A DNA stretch of 57,933 bases from assembly GCA_002419145.1 (NCBI GenBank), contig DIFN01000035.1:1-57933 (forward strand), in the 5' to 3' direction. Source of the stretch: Mageeibacillus sp. UBA5747 (lineage in GTDB: Bacteria; Bacillota; Clostridia; Saccharofermentanales; UBA5734). Shown here one piece after another: positions 8,547 through 17,564 of this stretch. How positions within the stretch are numbered: the stretch's first letter is position 1; each line of letters begins with the position of its first letter. The notes below the pieces were generated by a model. It had not been told where the DNA came from. It saw only the letters and a program-made list of their open reading frames with translations, and did not search any database. The position numbers and the translations under genes are program-made.

Positions 8547-10037
8547 TTATCGGCCGACGACGCCGGTGCGGTTGATCAGGACGTCGAGCATTTCGTCGAT
8601 TGCGGTCACCAGACGGGCTGCTGCGGCATAACTTTTTTCAAAACGAACCAGATTGGTCATTTCTTCATCCATCGAGACACCCGCGACTGATTCACGCTGC
8701 TGGTCGATGCTCTCGACCAGAATCTGCTGGCCCGAAAGCCGGCTGTCGGTGTGGGCCGTTTCGATCGCCAGCGAGCCGATGAAGGTCCCCAGATAGCCGG
8801 AGAAGCTGCCAATGTCCGGGATGGTCTGGCTGGTGAAAAGATTGCCCAGCCGGAGTGCATTGGTATTGTCGCCGAGGGCATCCGGGGTGCCGTTGTTGCT
8901 GAACGTGACCGAACTCCCGGCCAGGGCAATCAGGTTGATGTCGGCTAGAATGGCTGCATCCACAGCCAAGTCAGCCGCCCCGCTGCCGGAGAAAAAGCCT
9001 CCACCGGTAACGGAAGGATCGGTTAGGGTATAGCCAAGCTTGTGCTGCGTATTAAACTCTTTTGCGATCCCCTCCGCCAGGCGGTCCAGCTGGCTAGCCA
9101 GATAGGGCAGCCCGATCGTATCCGCTGCCGCACCATCGCGCAATTCGAACAGGCCCTTGAGGCTACCGCCGAAACTACTGCCGGAAAGGTCCAGGTTGGG
9201 CTCATCACTCCAGGTTACAGCCAAGAGCTGCGGTCCGGTGCTGCTCAGGGGGTTGGCCAGAGTCGCTGCGGCGGCCAAGGATCGGCTGGTTGTATGGTCA
9301 ACGAGCAATTGGCTGTTGTCACCGAGGTAGACCTGAAGCTTGCCATCGCCCGTCTCTACGGCGGTGAACTGAACCAGCCCGGACAATTCGTCGAGCAGGG
9401 CATTGCGCTTGTCGCGCAGATCGTTGGCCCGCTGGCCGGACAGCTCGTAGCGGGCGATCTGGCCATTGTAATCAGCCAGAGTCACGGCAATGTCATTGAC
9501 CTGGAGGACTTGGGCGGCGATCGTCTGGTCGAGATCGGCCTGCTTGTCCAGGAGCTGGCTGGCCGCATGGTTGAAGGTTTCGGTCAGGATCTGGGCGTTC
9601 TGGACCAAATTGGTCCGGAACTCCGGGCTGACCGGATTTTTTGCCGCTTCCTGGACACTGGCGGAGAACTTGGCCAGGGCATTGGACAGGCCGGTGCCGG
9701 AGAGCTCGTCAAACACACTCTCAACATAGGCCAGATGCTCGGACCGGGCGGTCAGCTCGCTGCTGGTAGCGTTTTCCCGCCAGTACTGGCGGTCGAGAAA
9801 GGCATTGCGGACTTGCTCCACAGTCACGGCCTCCACACCGCCGCCAACAGCGCCGCGTTCGGACACGGCAAAACGGCTCTGTGTCCCAGTCGCCTCCACC
9901 GAGGCGACAACCAGACGCTGACGCGTGTAGCCGGGGGTATTGGCATTGGCGATGTTGTGGCCAGTGGTCTCCATCGCCTTCTGGCTGACCGACAAGGCTT
10001 TGCGGGCGATATCAAAACCGGAGAATGTGCTGCTCAT
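8547..10037 (-). CDS. flgK: Hook-filament junction protein FlgK (HAP1)
   Basis: First junction protein on top of the hook. From the ATG at 10037 the product has 496 residues and begins MSSTFSGFDIARKALSVSQK; this start is chosen because it carries the canonical FlgK N-terminus and has AGGTGA just upstream, while the 25 residues added by an upstream start do not resemble the family. The rod/hook-type motif TGHNIANANTPGYTRQR and the C-terminal FlgK domain (DEEMTNLVRFEKSYAAAARL) are present. It starts 8 bp after the end of flgN. Confidence 0.96.
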   Translation of the reverse strand: MSSTFSGFDIARKALSVSQKAMETTGHNIANANTPGYTRQRLVVASVEATGTQSRFAVSERGAVGGGVEAVTVEQVRNAFLDRQYWRENATSSELTARSEHLAYVESVFDELSGTGLSNALAKFSASVQEAAKNPVSPEFRTNLVQNAQILTETFNHAASQLLDKQADLDQTIAAQVLQVNDIAVTLADYNGQIARYELSGQRANDLRDKRNALLDELSGLVQFTAVETGDGKLQVYLGDNSQLLVDHTTSRSLAAAATLANPLSSTGPQLLAVTWSDEPNLDLSGSSFGGSLKGLFELRDGAAADTIGLPYLASQLDRLAEGIAKEFNTQHKLGYTLTDPSVTGGGFFSGSGAADLAVDAAILADINLIALAGSSVTFSNNGTPDALGDNTNALRLGNLFTSQTIPDIGSFSGYLGTFIGSLAIETAHTDSRLSGQQILVESIDQQRESVAGVSMDEEMTNLVRFEKSYAAAARLVTAIDEMLDVLINRTGVVGR

Positions 10038-10044
10038 GGTCACC

Positions 10045-10542
10045 TCACCATATTTTGTCAAACAGGCTCTGCACCTGGCTCTTCGTACGGCTGAGATGAC
10101 CGGCGGCATCATAGGCCGTAGTCTCGACCGTCTGGGTCATTGAATCCATGAGTTCATGGACATAGTCGAGATGCATCGTCAGCAGGCGGGAATTGACCTC
10201 GTTAACTTGCTGCAAGTCGCCCAGGATTTCGGCAAAATCTGCCTGTAGCTGTTCCATGGTCTGGCGCTGCTGCGCTGACTGCCAGGGCAGGTTTTGCCAG
10301 GAAAGTGCTGCCGGTTCCCATCCGAGCTGATCAGCCAGAGCTTGGCTGGCCTGAGACCGGCTTTGCTCGAGCTTACCCAGCTGGTGCAGCAGATTCGCTT
10401 CTGCAGCCAGGATCTCATCAAGCTGCTCGGTATCCCCGCGAACAATCGTCTCGCGCTTCGAGCGGGCCAGGCGAAGCAATTCGCCGTAAGCGTTTTTCTG
10501 CGCCGTGACTGCGGCTATCACCGGATCGATCGCCGGCGTCAC
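10045..10542 (-). CDS. flgN: FlgN-type export chaperone
   Basis: Chaperone for FlgK and FlgL. The 165-residue protein is helical and charged (RSKRETIVRGDTEQLDEILA, LGKLEQSRSQASQAL), the pattern of the FlgN family, and lies between flgM and flgK as in B. subtilis. It starts with GTG and overlaps the flgM stop by 4 bp (GTGA). Confidence 0.85.
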   Translation of the reverse strand: MTPAIDPVIAAVTAQKNAYGELLRLARSKRETIVRGDTEQLDEILAAEANLLHQLGKLEQSRSQASQALADQLGWEPAALSWQNLPWQSAQQRQTMEQLQADFAEILGDLQQVNEVNSRLLTMHLDYVHELMDSMTQTVETTAYDAAGHLSRTKSQVQSLFDKIW

Positions 10543-10850
10543 AGGGATTCACCATCGGCGTCTTCCTGCTGCACGTTCAAATCCAGACCGAGCATTTTGC
10601 CTGCCACTCGGTCCACTGAGATCGTGTATTGACCTGCGGCGAGGCGATTGATGATGCCATGGATTTTGTCGCTGGGCACCGGATCGCTCTCGCGTGCGGC
10701 GCCGACCAGGCTGGCGAACAGCTGGGCCCGATCGGAGATCTCGACCGTGTCGCTGGGTGTGGCCACCACACTCGGTGCAGCCTGCTTCTGGCTGACGACC
10801 TTCTCATAACGGTGGATGGCTGTCGAAGCAATGAGGGGATTGATTTTCAC
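10539..10850 (-). CDS. flgM: Anti-sigma-28 factor FlgM
   Basis: Binds and inhibits SigD until the hook-basal body is finished, then is exported or otherwise inactivated. The 103-residue product has a disordered N-terminal half with TVEISDRAQ and the conserved C-terminal sigma-binding part (DKIHGIINRLAAGQYTISVD). The start is GTG, preceded by AAGGAGG at 7 nt. Because it is transcribed from the SigD promoter at 12.5 kb, it closes a negative feedback loop on SigD. Confidence 0.93.
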   Translation of the reverse strand: MKINPLIASTAIHRYEKVVSQKQAAPSVVATPSDTVEISDRAQLFASLVGAARESDPVPSDKIHGIINRLAAGQYTISVDRVAGKMLGLDLNVQQEDADGESL

Positions 10851-10900
10851 ACGGATTCCTCCTTTTACATCTGGTGATGAGTCATCGTGCTGCAGCCCGA

Positions 10901-11665
10901 TCAGCGCCGGATGTCGTTCTCGGTGGCCCGCATCTGGTCGGCAGTGGTCAGAGCTCGGCTCATCAGGGAATAGGCGCGCTGGGCCTGCATCAGACGGGTC
11001 ATTTCATCGGCCAGGGAGACATTAGACCCTTCAAGGGCGCCCTGGCGAACGGTGGCTGTGGTGGCGGCAGGGTCGCCGGAGGCCACACTGGCTCCGTACA
11101 AGTTGCCGCCCAGGGACTCCAGGCTGGACGGATCAGCAAACTGGACGATGCCGAGCTGGGCGATCGGTATTCCGGCCGCCACCAGCTGGCCATCCGGAGT
11201 GATGGTCAGCGAGTCCAGGGGCTGGCTGGCTGATATGCGCTGACCGTCGGCAGCGAGGACAAACTGGCCGCCTGTGGTCACCAGGGAAAATTGTCCATTC
11301 ACCGCCACCTGGCCAAACGAACCATCGCGCGTATAGGCTCTGCTGCCGTCGGCTGCTTCCACCTGGAAAAAGCCCGGACCGTCGAGGGCCAGGTCCAAGG
11401 GCTGTCCGGTCACTTCCAGCGGTCCACTGCGGTCATTTTGGATCACGGACTGGCTGGTCACGCCATGGCCCAGCTGCAGGTTACCAGTCTGGCTGTCCGC
11501 CGGCTGGGCCGGATTTTGCAACGCCGTGTATAGAGCGTCCCCAAAATCAACGCGCTGGCTTTTGTATCCGGTGGTGTTGATGTTGGCGATGTTATTGGCG
11601 ATGGTGTCGATGCGCTGCTGCTGGGCCAGAAGGCCCGCAGTTGCTGTCCGCATGGTGTTTGACAT
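10901..11665 (-). CDS. flhP: Flagellar rod protein, FlgF/FlgG family (FlhP-like)
   Basis: Part of the distal rod. The 254-residue product starts MSNTMRTATAGLLAQQQRID at an ATG with AGGAGG 5 nt upstream. It contains the rod/hook signature (TIANNIANINTTGYKSQRVDF) at the N-terminus and the C-terminal motif (SNVSLADEMTRLMQAQRAYS). Two consecutive genes of this family after sigD match flhO-flhP of B. subtilis; the alternative names flgF/flgG would be equally valid. Confidence 0.88.
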   Translation of the reverse strand: MSNTMRTATAGLLAQQQRIDTIANNIANINTTGYKSQRVDFGDALYTALQNPAQPADSQTGNLQLGHGVTSQSVIQNDRSGPLEVTGQPLDLALDGPGFFQVEAADGSRAYTRDGSFGQVAVNGQFSLVTTGGQFVLAADGQRISASQPLDSLTITPDGQLVAAGIPIAQLGIVQFADPSSLESLGGNLYGASVASGDPAATTATVRQGALEGSNVSLADEMTRLMQAQRAYSLMSRALTTADQMRATENDIRR

Positions 11666-11678
11666 GACGTCCTCCTGC

Positions 11679-12431
11679 TTAGAGCCGGCCGATCTCGTTG
11701 ACCGACTTGCCCAGTTTCTCATCAAAAATTTTGACCATCCGTTGGTTGATTTCGTGGCTGCGGTAGATTTCGATCATGCTGGCCATCTGGCTGGAAAGGT
11801 CGACATTCGAACTTTCGAGAAAGCCCTGGCGGACTTCGCTGGTCCCGGCTGTTTCCCGGATGGTCGCCTCGTAATTGCTGTAGAGATTAGCACCTTCCTT
11901 GCGCAGTCCCTGCGGATTGTCGAATGCAACCAGGCGCAGCTGGAAGTTGCCGGCCGGCGTCTGGACGCGTCCTGACGGACTGACCGCAAACCCGCCCTGG
12001 CCGATCGCCAGCAGGCCATCCGTCCCGAGCACGGGCCAGCCCTCCTGGGTGGTCAGGATTCCTGCGGCTGAAACTTTGAAATTGCCTGACCGAGTATAGC
12101 GCTCACCGGCTGGTGTAGCCACGGCAAAAAAAGCATCCCCACTCAGGGCCAGGTCCGTGGCCCGGCCGGTTTCTTCCAGCGCGCCCTGTTCAAACGAAGT
12201 CGCTACTTCATCAATGTGCACGCCCTGACTGAAAGTTCCGACTGGTGTGGCGCTGCCCATCAGCGCGGGATCATCCATTCGGCTAATCAGCTCCTCCTCA
12301 AACGAGCGGGAGAGCAGATCGTCCTGCTTGAATCCAGCTGTTGTCGCATTGGCCAGGTTATTGGTGACCACATCCATCCGCCTTTGCTGAGTCAGCATAC
12401 CGGTATGGGCCAGATAGAGTCCTCGTAACAT
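11679..12431 (-). CDS. flhO: Flagellar rod protein, FlgF/FlgG family (FlhO-like)
   Basis: Paralogue of the next gene, 250 residues, starting MLRGLYLAHTGMLTQQRRMD with the rod signature TNNLANATTAGFKQDDLL and the C-terminal motif SSNVDLSSQMASMIEIYRSH. It is the first gene after the SigD promoter at 12491-12517. By order it corresponds to flhO of B. subtilis, a rod component needed for hook completion. Confidence 0.88.
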   Translation of the reverse strand: MLRGLYLAHTGMLTQQRRMDVVTNNLANATTAGFKQDDLLSRSFEEELISRMDDPALMGSATPVGTFSQGVHIDEVATSFEQGALEETGRATDLALSGDAFFAVATPAGERYTRSGNFKVSAAGILTTQEGWPVLGTDGLLAIGQGGFAVSPSGRVQTPAGNFQLRLVAFDNPQGLRKEGANLYSNYEATIRETAGTSEVRQGFLESSNVDLSSQMASMIEIYRSHEINQRMVKIFDEKLGKSVNEIGRL

Positions 12432-12490
12432 GGGCTTACCTCATTTCGCCAGTCCATCGTGTGCCCACGATTGCCACGGCCTTACTATAT

Positions 12491-12517
12491 ATATCGACAC
12501 TTTTTGCCATCACTTGA
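12491..12517 (-). promoter_or_regulatory. SigD (sigma-28) promoter of flhO-flhP-flgMNKL-fliW-csrA
   Basis: Reads TCAA-N15-GTCGATAT on the minus strand, matching the SigD consensus TAAA-N15-GCCGATAT at 3 of 4 and 7 of 8 positions with exact spacing. It begins 2 bp after the sigD stop codon, so late genes switch on from the end of the sigma factor gene. Confidence 0.88.
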
Positions 12518-12518
12518 G

Positions 12519-13331
12519 TCATTTCCGGATCACTTCGACCCGCATCAGACGATTCAGTCGGGTTCTCAATTTGAGCAGGACGCTGGAGTGGATCTGCGAG
12601 ATGCGGGACTCCGACAGTTTGAGCACCTGGCCGATTTCTTTCAGGGTCAACTCCTCGTCGTAGTACAACGACAAGACCAGTTGTTCTTTGTCTGACAGGG
12701 ACGCAATTTCTTCTCGCAGCAGCCGTTCAATTTCCTGCTTTTCAAACGCCGCATCGATCCGGTTATCCTCTGGGATGTCAGGGCCATCGTCCTGGGCGGT
12801 GCTGAGCAGCTCATCCAGGCGCAGTACATTAAGACAATAGGCCTCGCCCAGGATTTCCTGCAGCGTCGCCAGATCGAGCCGCAGATAGTCAGCCAACTCG
12901 GCATCACAAGGGGTCCGGCCGAGGCTGTGGCCCAGGCTGTCAATGGCCCGCTCAACCATCCGGATCTTGAGCCGCAAGTGGGTGGGAGCAAAGTCCTGGC
13001 GGCGCATGTAGTCGATGATTTCACCTCGGATCCGCAGCTGGGCATAGGACTCGAACGGGACGCCCCGCTTAAGGTCAAAGCGCTCGAAGGCATCCATCAG
13101 ACCGATGACGCCTGTGCTGATCAGGTCGTCGTAATCATGGTAGGACTGGGTCGAGGGATACAGGCGGTTGACAACCCGCTTGACCAGGCCGATGTAGTGC
13201 AGCAGCAACTCGTTGCGGCTCTCGAGGTCGCGGGTCTGGGCATAGGTCTGCCAGAGCACGTCGAGCGACGACTTGTCTGCCGGTGCCAAGCCGGCAGGCG
13301 GTTCGGTGGAAGGTGTGTGCGGCTGATTCAT
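12519..13331 (-). CDS. sigD: RNA polymerase sigma factor SigD/FliA (sigma-28)
   Basis: Directs transcription of late flagellar and chemotaxis genes. The 270-residue protein has the sigma-70 regions without region 1: region 2 (YHDYDDLISTGVIGLMDAFE and SYAQLRIRGEIIDYMRRQD) and region 4 (LSDKEQLVLSLYYDEELTLK followed by SESRISQIHSSVL). Its start overlaps the flhA stop (ATGA). Unlike B. subtilis, no flhF, flhG or che genes separate flhA from sigD. Confidence 0.97.
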   Translation of the reverse strand: MNQPHTPSTEPPAGLAPADKSSLDVLWQTYAQTRDLESRNELLLHYIGLVKRVVNRLYPSTQSYHDYDDLISTGVIGLMDAFERFDLKRGVPFESYAQLRIRGEIIDYMRRQDFAPTHLRLKIRMVERAIDSLGHSLGRTPCDAELADYLRLDLATLQEILGEAYCLNVLRLDELLSTAQDDGPDIPEDNRIDAAFEKQEIERLLREEIASLSDKEQLVLSLYYDEELTLKEIGQVLKLSESRISQIHSSVLLKLRTRLNRLMRVEVIRK

Positions 13332-15367
13332 GCGTTCAGACTGACCATCCTTTCAGCAAGAATTTCGACCTGGTTGTCGATTTCGTTATAAGAGAGGACC
13401 GTCAGGTCCGGGATGATGGTCTCGGACAGTCGTTTGAAGTGGGGTCGGACTGAGGGTGCAGCTAAGACAACCGGGCTGCGTCCCTGGGCTGATTCGGCGG
13501 CCACCGCTTGCTTCAGGCTACCGAAAATCTGCCGGATCTGGTCGGGGGCCAGCGCGACAAAAGAACCATGTTCAGTCTGGCGGACTTTCTCCAAGATCAG
13601 CTGTTCCAGCGTTGGGTCGAGCGCTATGCCAAATAAGCGGTTGTCCTCGGCATGGCGGTGGGTGATCACCCGTTTCAGGCGCTGGCGGACCTGCTCGACC
13701 AGGAAATCGGGATGACGGTTGACCGCAGCCTGATCGGCCATGGTCTCGACAATGGTGCCCATGTCGCGGATCGGGACTCCTTCACGCAGCAGACCAGCCA
13801 GAACCTTTTGCAGGTCACCCAGGGACAATAGCTTAGGAAAGACTTCCTCGCACAGGACCGGCTGGGTCTTGCGCAGGTTGTCGACCAGGCTCTGGACTTG
13901 CTGGCGGTCGAGCAGTTCATGGCTGTGGCGTTTCAGAAGTTCGGACAGGTGGGTCGCGATGACCGAGGTCGGATCAATGATCGTACATTGCAGCAATTCG
14001 GCCTTGTCGCGGTCCTTTTTACTGATCCACCGTGCCGGCAGCCCAAAAGCTGGATCGACGGCCGCGATGCCCCGCAGATGGTCCAAAGGTTTGCCCTCCG
14101 GTTGCAAGGCCATCAGGTGGTCTGGCAGCACTTCGCCCTGTCCGATCGCTTCACCACGGATGCGCAGGATGTATTCATTGGCTTTGAGCAGAATGCTGTC
14201 GTGCAGGCGAATTCCGGGCAGGATCAGGCCCAGATCCGTGGCAAACTGGCGCCGGATCATGACAATCCGCTCCGACAGGTCGCCGCCCTGAGCCGGGTCG
14301 GCCAGAGCGATCAGGCCAAAACCTAATTCCAGTTCCACCGGATCGACACCTAATAAGTCGGTCAGATTATCCGAAGTCTGGCATTCACCAGGCACAGGTT
14401 CAGCTGCCCGGTCCGCGGCAGTTGTCCCTGCAGCGCGTCTCTGGCGCAGCAGGAATCCCAGACCGATCAGGAGGGTTGCGAGCGCAAAAATCGAAAGTTT
14501 GGGCAAACCGGGGATCAGAGCCAGGCCCATCAGCATGCTGCCGGCAAGGATCAGGAGCAGCGGCTGGGCTGACATCTGATCGATGATGTCGCGACCCAAG
14601 TTGCTTTCGGACTCCGAGCGAGTGACCAGAATACCAGTCGCTGTGGTGATCAGCAGCGCCGGCAGCTGGCTGACCAGGCCATCTCCGACGGTGGCCAGGG
14701 TATAAATCCGGATTACTTCGCCGATCGGCAAACCGGATGAGAGCATTCCGATGATGATGCCGCCAATGATGTTGATCACAGTGATCAGGATTCCGACGAT
14801 CGCATCACCTTTGACAAATTTGCTGGCGCCGTCCATCGAGCCATAGAAATCAGCCTCGCGCTGGATTTTTTCGCGGCGCTGCTTGGCTTTGACCTCATCG
14901 ATCAAGCCGGCATTGAGATCGGCATCGATCGCCATCTGCTTGCCTGGCATCGCATCGAGGGTGAATCGGGCCGCCACTTCGGCGACGCGTTCCGCACCCT
15001 TGGTGATGACCATGAACTGGATGACAATGATGATTACAAAAATGATCACACCGACAGCCAGGTTGCCACCAATGACAAAATTGCCAAAGGTCCGGATCAC
15101 CGCACCGGCTTCACCGCCATTGCCCAGGATCATGCGGGTCGATGAGATATTCAGGGATAGTCTGAACAACGTCAGGATCAACAACAGCGACGGGAAAACC
15201 GAGAATTCCAATGTTTCTTTGGTAAACATCGAGTATAAGAGGACGATGATCGACAGGCTGATGTTGATGATCAGGAAGAAGTCGAGCAGCATCGGATTCA
15301 CCGGAACCAGAATCAGGATGATGATTAAAAAGACACCACCACCCACCAGAAAATCCATCAGTTTCAT
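13328..15367 (-). CDS. flhA: Flagellar export apparatus protein FlhA
   Basis: Large integral membrane component of the flagellar type III export gate. The 679-residue product has about seven or eight N-terminal membrane helices, the FHIPEP-family cytoplasmic loop (RVAEVAARFTLDAMPGKQMA; QREADFYGSMDGASKFVKGD) and a soluble C-terminal domain from about residue 340 that docks export chaperones. Length fits the family. It overlaps sigD and flhB at both ends by 4 bp. Confidence 0.97.
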   Translation of the reverse strand: MKLMDFLVGGGVFLIIILILVPVNPMLLDFFLIINISLSIIVLLYSMFTKETLEFSVFPSLLLILTLFRLSLNISSTRMILGNGGEAGAVIRTFGNFVIGGNLAVGVIIFVIIIVIQFMVITKGAERVAEVAARFTLDAMPGKQMAIDADLNAGLIDEVKAKQRREKIQREADFYGSMDGASKFVKGDAIVGILITVINIIGGIIIGMLSSGLPIGEVIRIYTLATVGDGLVSQLPALLITTATGILVTRSESESNLGRDIIDQMSAQPLLLILAGSMLMGLALIPGLPKLSIFALATLLIGLGFLLRQRRAAGTTAADRAAEPVPGECQTSDNLTDLLGVDPVELELGFGLIALADPAQGGDLSERIVMIRRQFATDLGLILPGIRLHDSILLKANEYILRIRGEAIGQGEVLPDHLMALQPEGKPLDHLRGIAAVDPAFGLPARWISKKDRDKAELLQCTIIDPTSVIATHLSELLKRHSHELLDRQQVQSLVDNLRKTQPVLCEEVFPKLLSLGDLQKVLAGLLREGVPIRDMGTIVETMADQAAVNRHPDFLVEQVRQRLKRVITHRHAEDNRLFGIALDPTLEQLILEKVRQTEHGSFVALAPDQIRQIFGSLKQAVAAESAQGRSPVVLAAPSVRPHFKRLSETIIPDLTVLSYNEIDNQVEILAERMVSLNA

Positions 15368-16428
15368 ATGCGACCCTCCTTGAGCCGTGAGACATAGGCC
15401 AGGACTTCTGCCACAGCCCCGTACAATTCGACCGGGATCGCCCGGTCCAGTTCACAGGAAGCAAACAACATGCGGGCCAGTGGGCGGTTTTCAACCAGAG
15501 TCACCTGGTGTTCGCGGGCGATCGCTTTGATTTGTTGCGCCACCAAGTCCTTGCCCTTGGCCACCACGACCGGAGCTTTATCCTGGCCGGCTTCGTAGCG
15601 CAGGGCGACTGCAAAGTGCGTTGGATTGGTGATTACCACACTGGCTTCAGGTACCGCCTGCATCATGCGGCGCGCTGCCAGCTGGCGCTGGATCTGGCGG
15701 ATCCTCGACCGGGTTTGTGGATTACCTTCCATCTGCTTGAATTCTTCCTTGACCTCTTCCTTGGACATCATCTGATCCTTTTCGAAACGCCACCACTGAT
15801 AAACCAGGTCCACCCCGGCAATTCCCAGAAGGACCAGGGCACTGCGCAGGGCAATCTCTTCGATCAGGTCAAAAATGGTCTGGGTTGCCGTCGCCAGGTC
15901 ATTGGCCAGCAAAAAACCCAGGCGGAGCAGATTGATTTTCAGGACTGGGTAGGCCGCTGCGATGAGAATGATGATCTTGAGCAGCGCTTTGACCAGTTCC
16001 GCGACACTGCGCGAAGAAAACAGGCGTTTGAATCCCTCCAGCGGGTTGATCCGCTCAGGTTTGACCGCCAGAGCTTCTGTAGAAACGAGAAATTGCGTCT
16101 GAGCCAAGTTGATTCCGACCGCCAGGACCAGGGCCAGACCCATGACCGGGGCAAGCGCTTTGATCATCAGGAAGACACTCTGGCGATAAGCCAGCTGAGT
16201 CATCAGGATGGTCAGGGACTCGCCCTGCGGAATCCAGTCTTCATAGACCGTTACCAGCAGGCTTTTGATGGTAAGGCTCATCCACCCGAAAAGCAGACCA
16301 ATTGCCAGGACAAAAACCAGGATCTGAAACGAGCTGGAAAGATCCGTGCTCTTCATGACCTGACCGCGCTTCCGAGCATCCGCCTTCTTCTTGGCTGTGG
16401 CTTTTTCCGTCTTTTCACCGCCGCTCAT
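15364..16428 (-). CDS. flhB: Flagellar export switch protein FlhB
   Basis: Membrane protein that changes export specificity from rod/hook to filament substrates. The 354-residue product starts with a cytoplasmic basic segment (SGGEKTEKATAKKKADARKR), has four membrane helices, and carries the autocleavage motif NPTH in SVVITNPTHFAVALRYE. Cleavage between Asn and Pro triggers the switch together with FliK. It overlaps fliR and flhA. Confidence 0.97.
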   Translation of the reverse strand: MSGGEKTEKATAKKKADARKRGQVMKSTDLSSSFQILVFVLAIGLLFGWMSLTIKSLLVTVYEDWIPQGESLTILMTQLAYRQSVFLMIKALAPVMGLALVLAVGINLAQTQFLVSTEALAVKPERINPLEGFKRLFSSRSVAELVKALLKIIILIAAAYPVLKINLLRLGFLLANDLATATQTIFDLIEEIALRSALVLLGIAGVDLVYQWWRFEKDQMMSKEEVKEEFKQMEGNPQTRSRIRQIQRQLAARRMMQAVPEASVVITNPTHFAVALRYEAGQDKAPVVVAKGKDLVAQQIKAIAREHQVTLVENRPLARMLFASCELDRAIPVELYGAVAEVLAYVSRLKEGRI

Positions 16429-17228
16429 GCCACACCCCCCAGCAGCTGAAGGGTCTGAGCCGACGCCGCAAAGAGCTGTTCGAACACCTGATCAGAAAAG
16501 GCGCCATACAAGGGTTGCATACCAAGCAGGACCACCATCCCCAACAGTGTTTTCATGGGGATGCCAATCATGTAGGCATGGATCTGGGGGACCGAGCGCA
16601 TCAGGATCCCGAGGAAAGCCTCGACCAGGAGCGAGGCCCCGATCATAGGCAGGCTCAGGCTGACAGCGAGGGAAAAGGAACTTGTGAACTGGGAGATAAC
16701 CAAGGGGGCTATGGCTGTCCAGGACAAAGCCGCGCCCACCGGAGCCAGCCGGAGTGATTGACTCAGGATGCGGATCAGGTGGAGATGGCCATTGTTGGCC
16801 AGAAAGTACAGCAAAAGGCCCATATTGAGAAAAACACCGCTCAGAGGCGCCTGGGTAGACGTCTGGGGATCGAGGACACTGCCGATGCCCAGCCCCAGCT
16901 CGACGTCTATGATCTGGCCAGCCACCTGAGTCAGGCTGACAAAGATCTGGCCGACAAAACCCAGGAGCAGGCCAATTCCAGTCTCCTGCAAGATCAGAAA
17001 AGCGTAGGTCACGACTGGGTAGTCGGCTGGTTCGACTGGCAGATCTTGTACGGGAACCAACAGCAGCGTCAGAAGCAAGCAGAAACCAACTTTAAACTGG
17101 ACAGGCAGGGTACGGCGGCCAAAGACCGGCGTTGCCAGGAAAAAGCCGCTCAGACGCAGAAAAATCAGAAAATAATGTGGCAGCAAGGCGGGGTCGGGCA
17201 GGGGTACCGTCCAAGTATTCATATTCAT
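16425..17228 (-). CDS. fliR: Flagellar export apparatus protein FliR
   Basis: Integral membrane subunit of the FliPQR export channel. The 267-residue protein has about six membrane helices (FLIFLRLSGFFLATPVFGRR; TGIGLLLGFVGQIFVSLTQV) and the usual length. It lies between fliQ and flhB, with 4-bp overlaps on both sides. Confidence 0.96.
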   Translation of the reverse strand: MNMNTWTVPLPDPALLPHYFLIFLRLSGFFLATPVFGRRTLPVQFKVGFCLLLTLLLVPVQDLPVEPADYPVVTYAFLILQETGIGLLLGFVGQIFVSLTQVAGQIIDVELGLGIGSVLDPQTSTQAPLSGVFLNMGLLLYFLANNGHLHLIRILSQSLRLAPVGAALSWTAIAPLVISQFTSSFSLAVSLSLPMIGASLLVEAFLGILMRSVPQIHAYMIGIPMKTLLGMVVLLGMQPLYGAFSDQVFEQLFAASAQTLQLLGGVA

Positions 17229-17494
17229 TCCACCAGCGTTGCAATGCTCGCAAAGACCTGGAGCGTGAATTCAGTCAGGCGCGTCAGCATCCAGCTGCCA
17301 AAAAACAGCAGGGACAGCAGGATGCTGAGGATTTTCGGGATGAAGACCAAGGTTTGCTCATTGATCTGAGTCATGGCCTGGAAAATCGAGACAACCAGGC
17401 CAACCGCGAGGCCAATCAGCAGCACCGGTGCCGAAACTTCGATCACCACAGTGATGGCTTCTTTGAAAATTTGGAGGATGACGGCCTGGTCCAT
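17225..17494 (-). CDS. fliQ: Flagellar export apparatus protein FliQ
   Basis: Small two-helix membrane subunit of the FliPQR channel, 89 residues, the standard length. The ATG at 17494 (MDQAVILQIFKEAI) is chosen because AGGAGA precedes it and the product then matches the family; an upstream start would add 29 polar residues not seen in homologues. Helices lie at about 17-39 and 52-75. Confidence 0.96.
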   Translation of the reverse strand: MDQAVILQIFKEAITVVIEVSAPVLLIGLAVGLVVSIFQAMTQINEQTLVFIPKILSILLSLLFFGSWMLTRLTEFTLQVFASIATLVE

Positions 17495-17564
17495 GATGGA
17501 TCTCCTGTCTGACTGATTTTGAAGTTGCTTTTGAGGTTGATTTTGGATCGGGCTGGCTTGGTTT

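Noticed and set aside
9042..10094. Long plus-strand open frames opposite flgK, flhB (15508-16449), hypF (35846-36730) and fliY (19320-19859)
   Set aside because: They lie entirely antisense to well-conserved genes, show no family signature and have no ribosome sites; they follow from the codon bias of the real genes.
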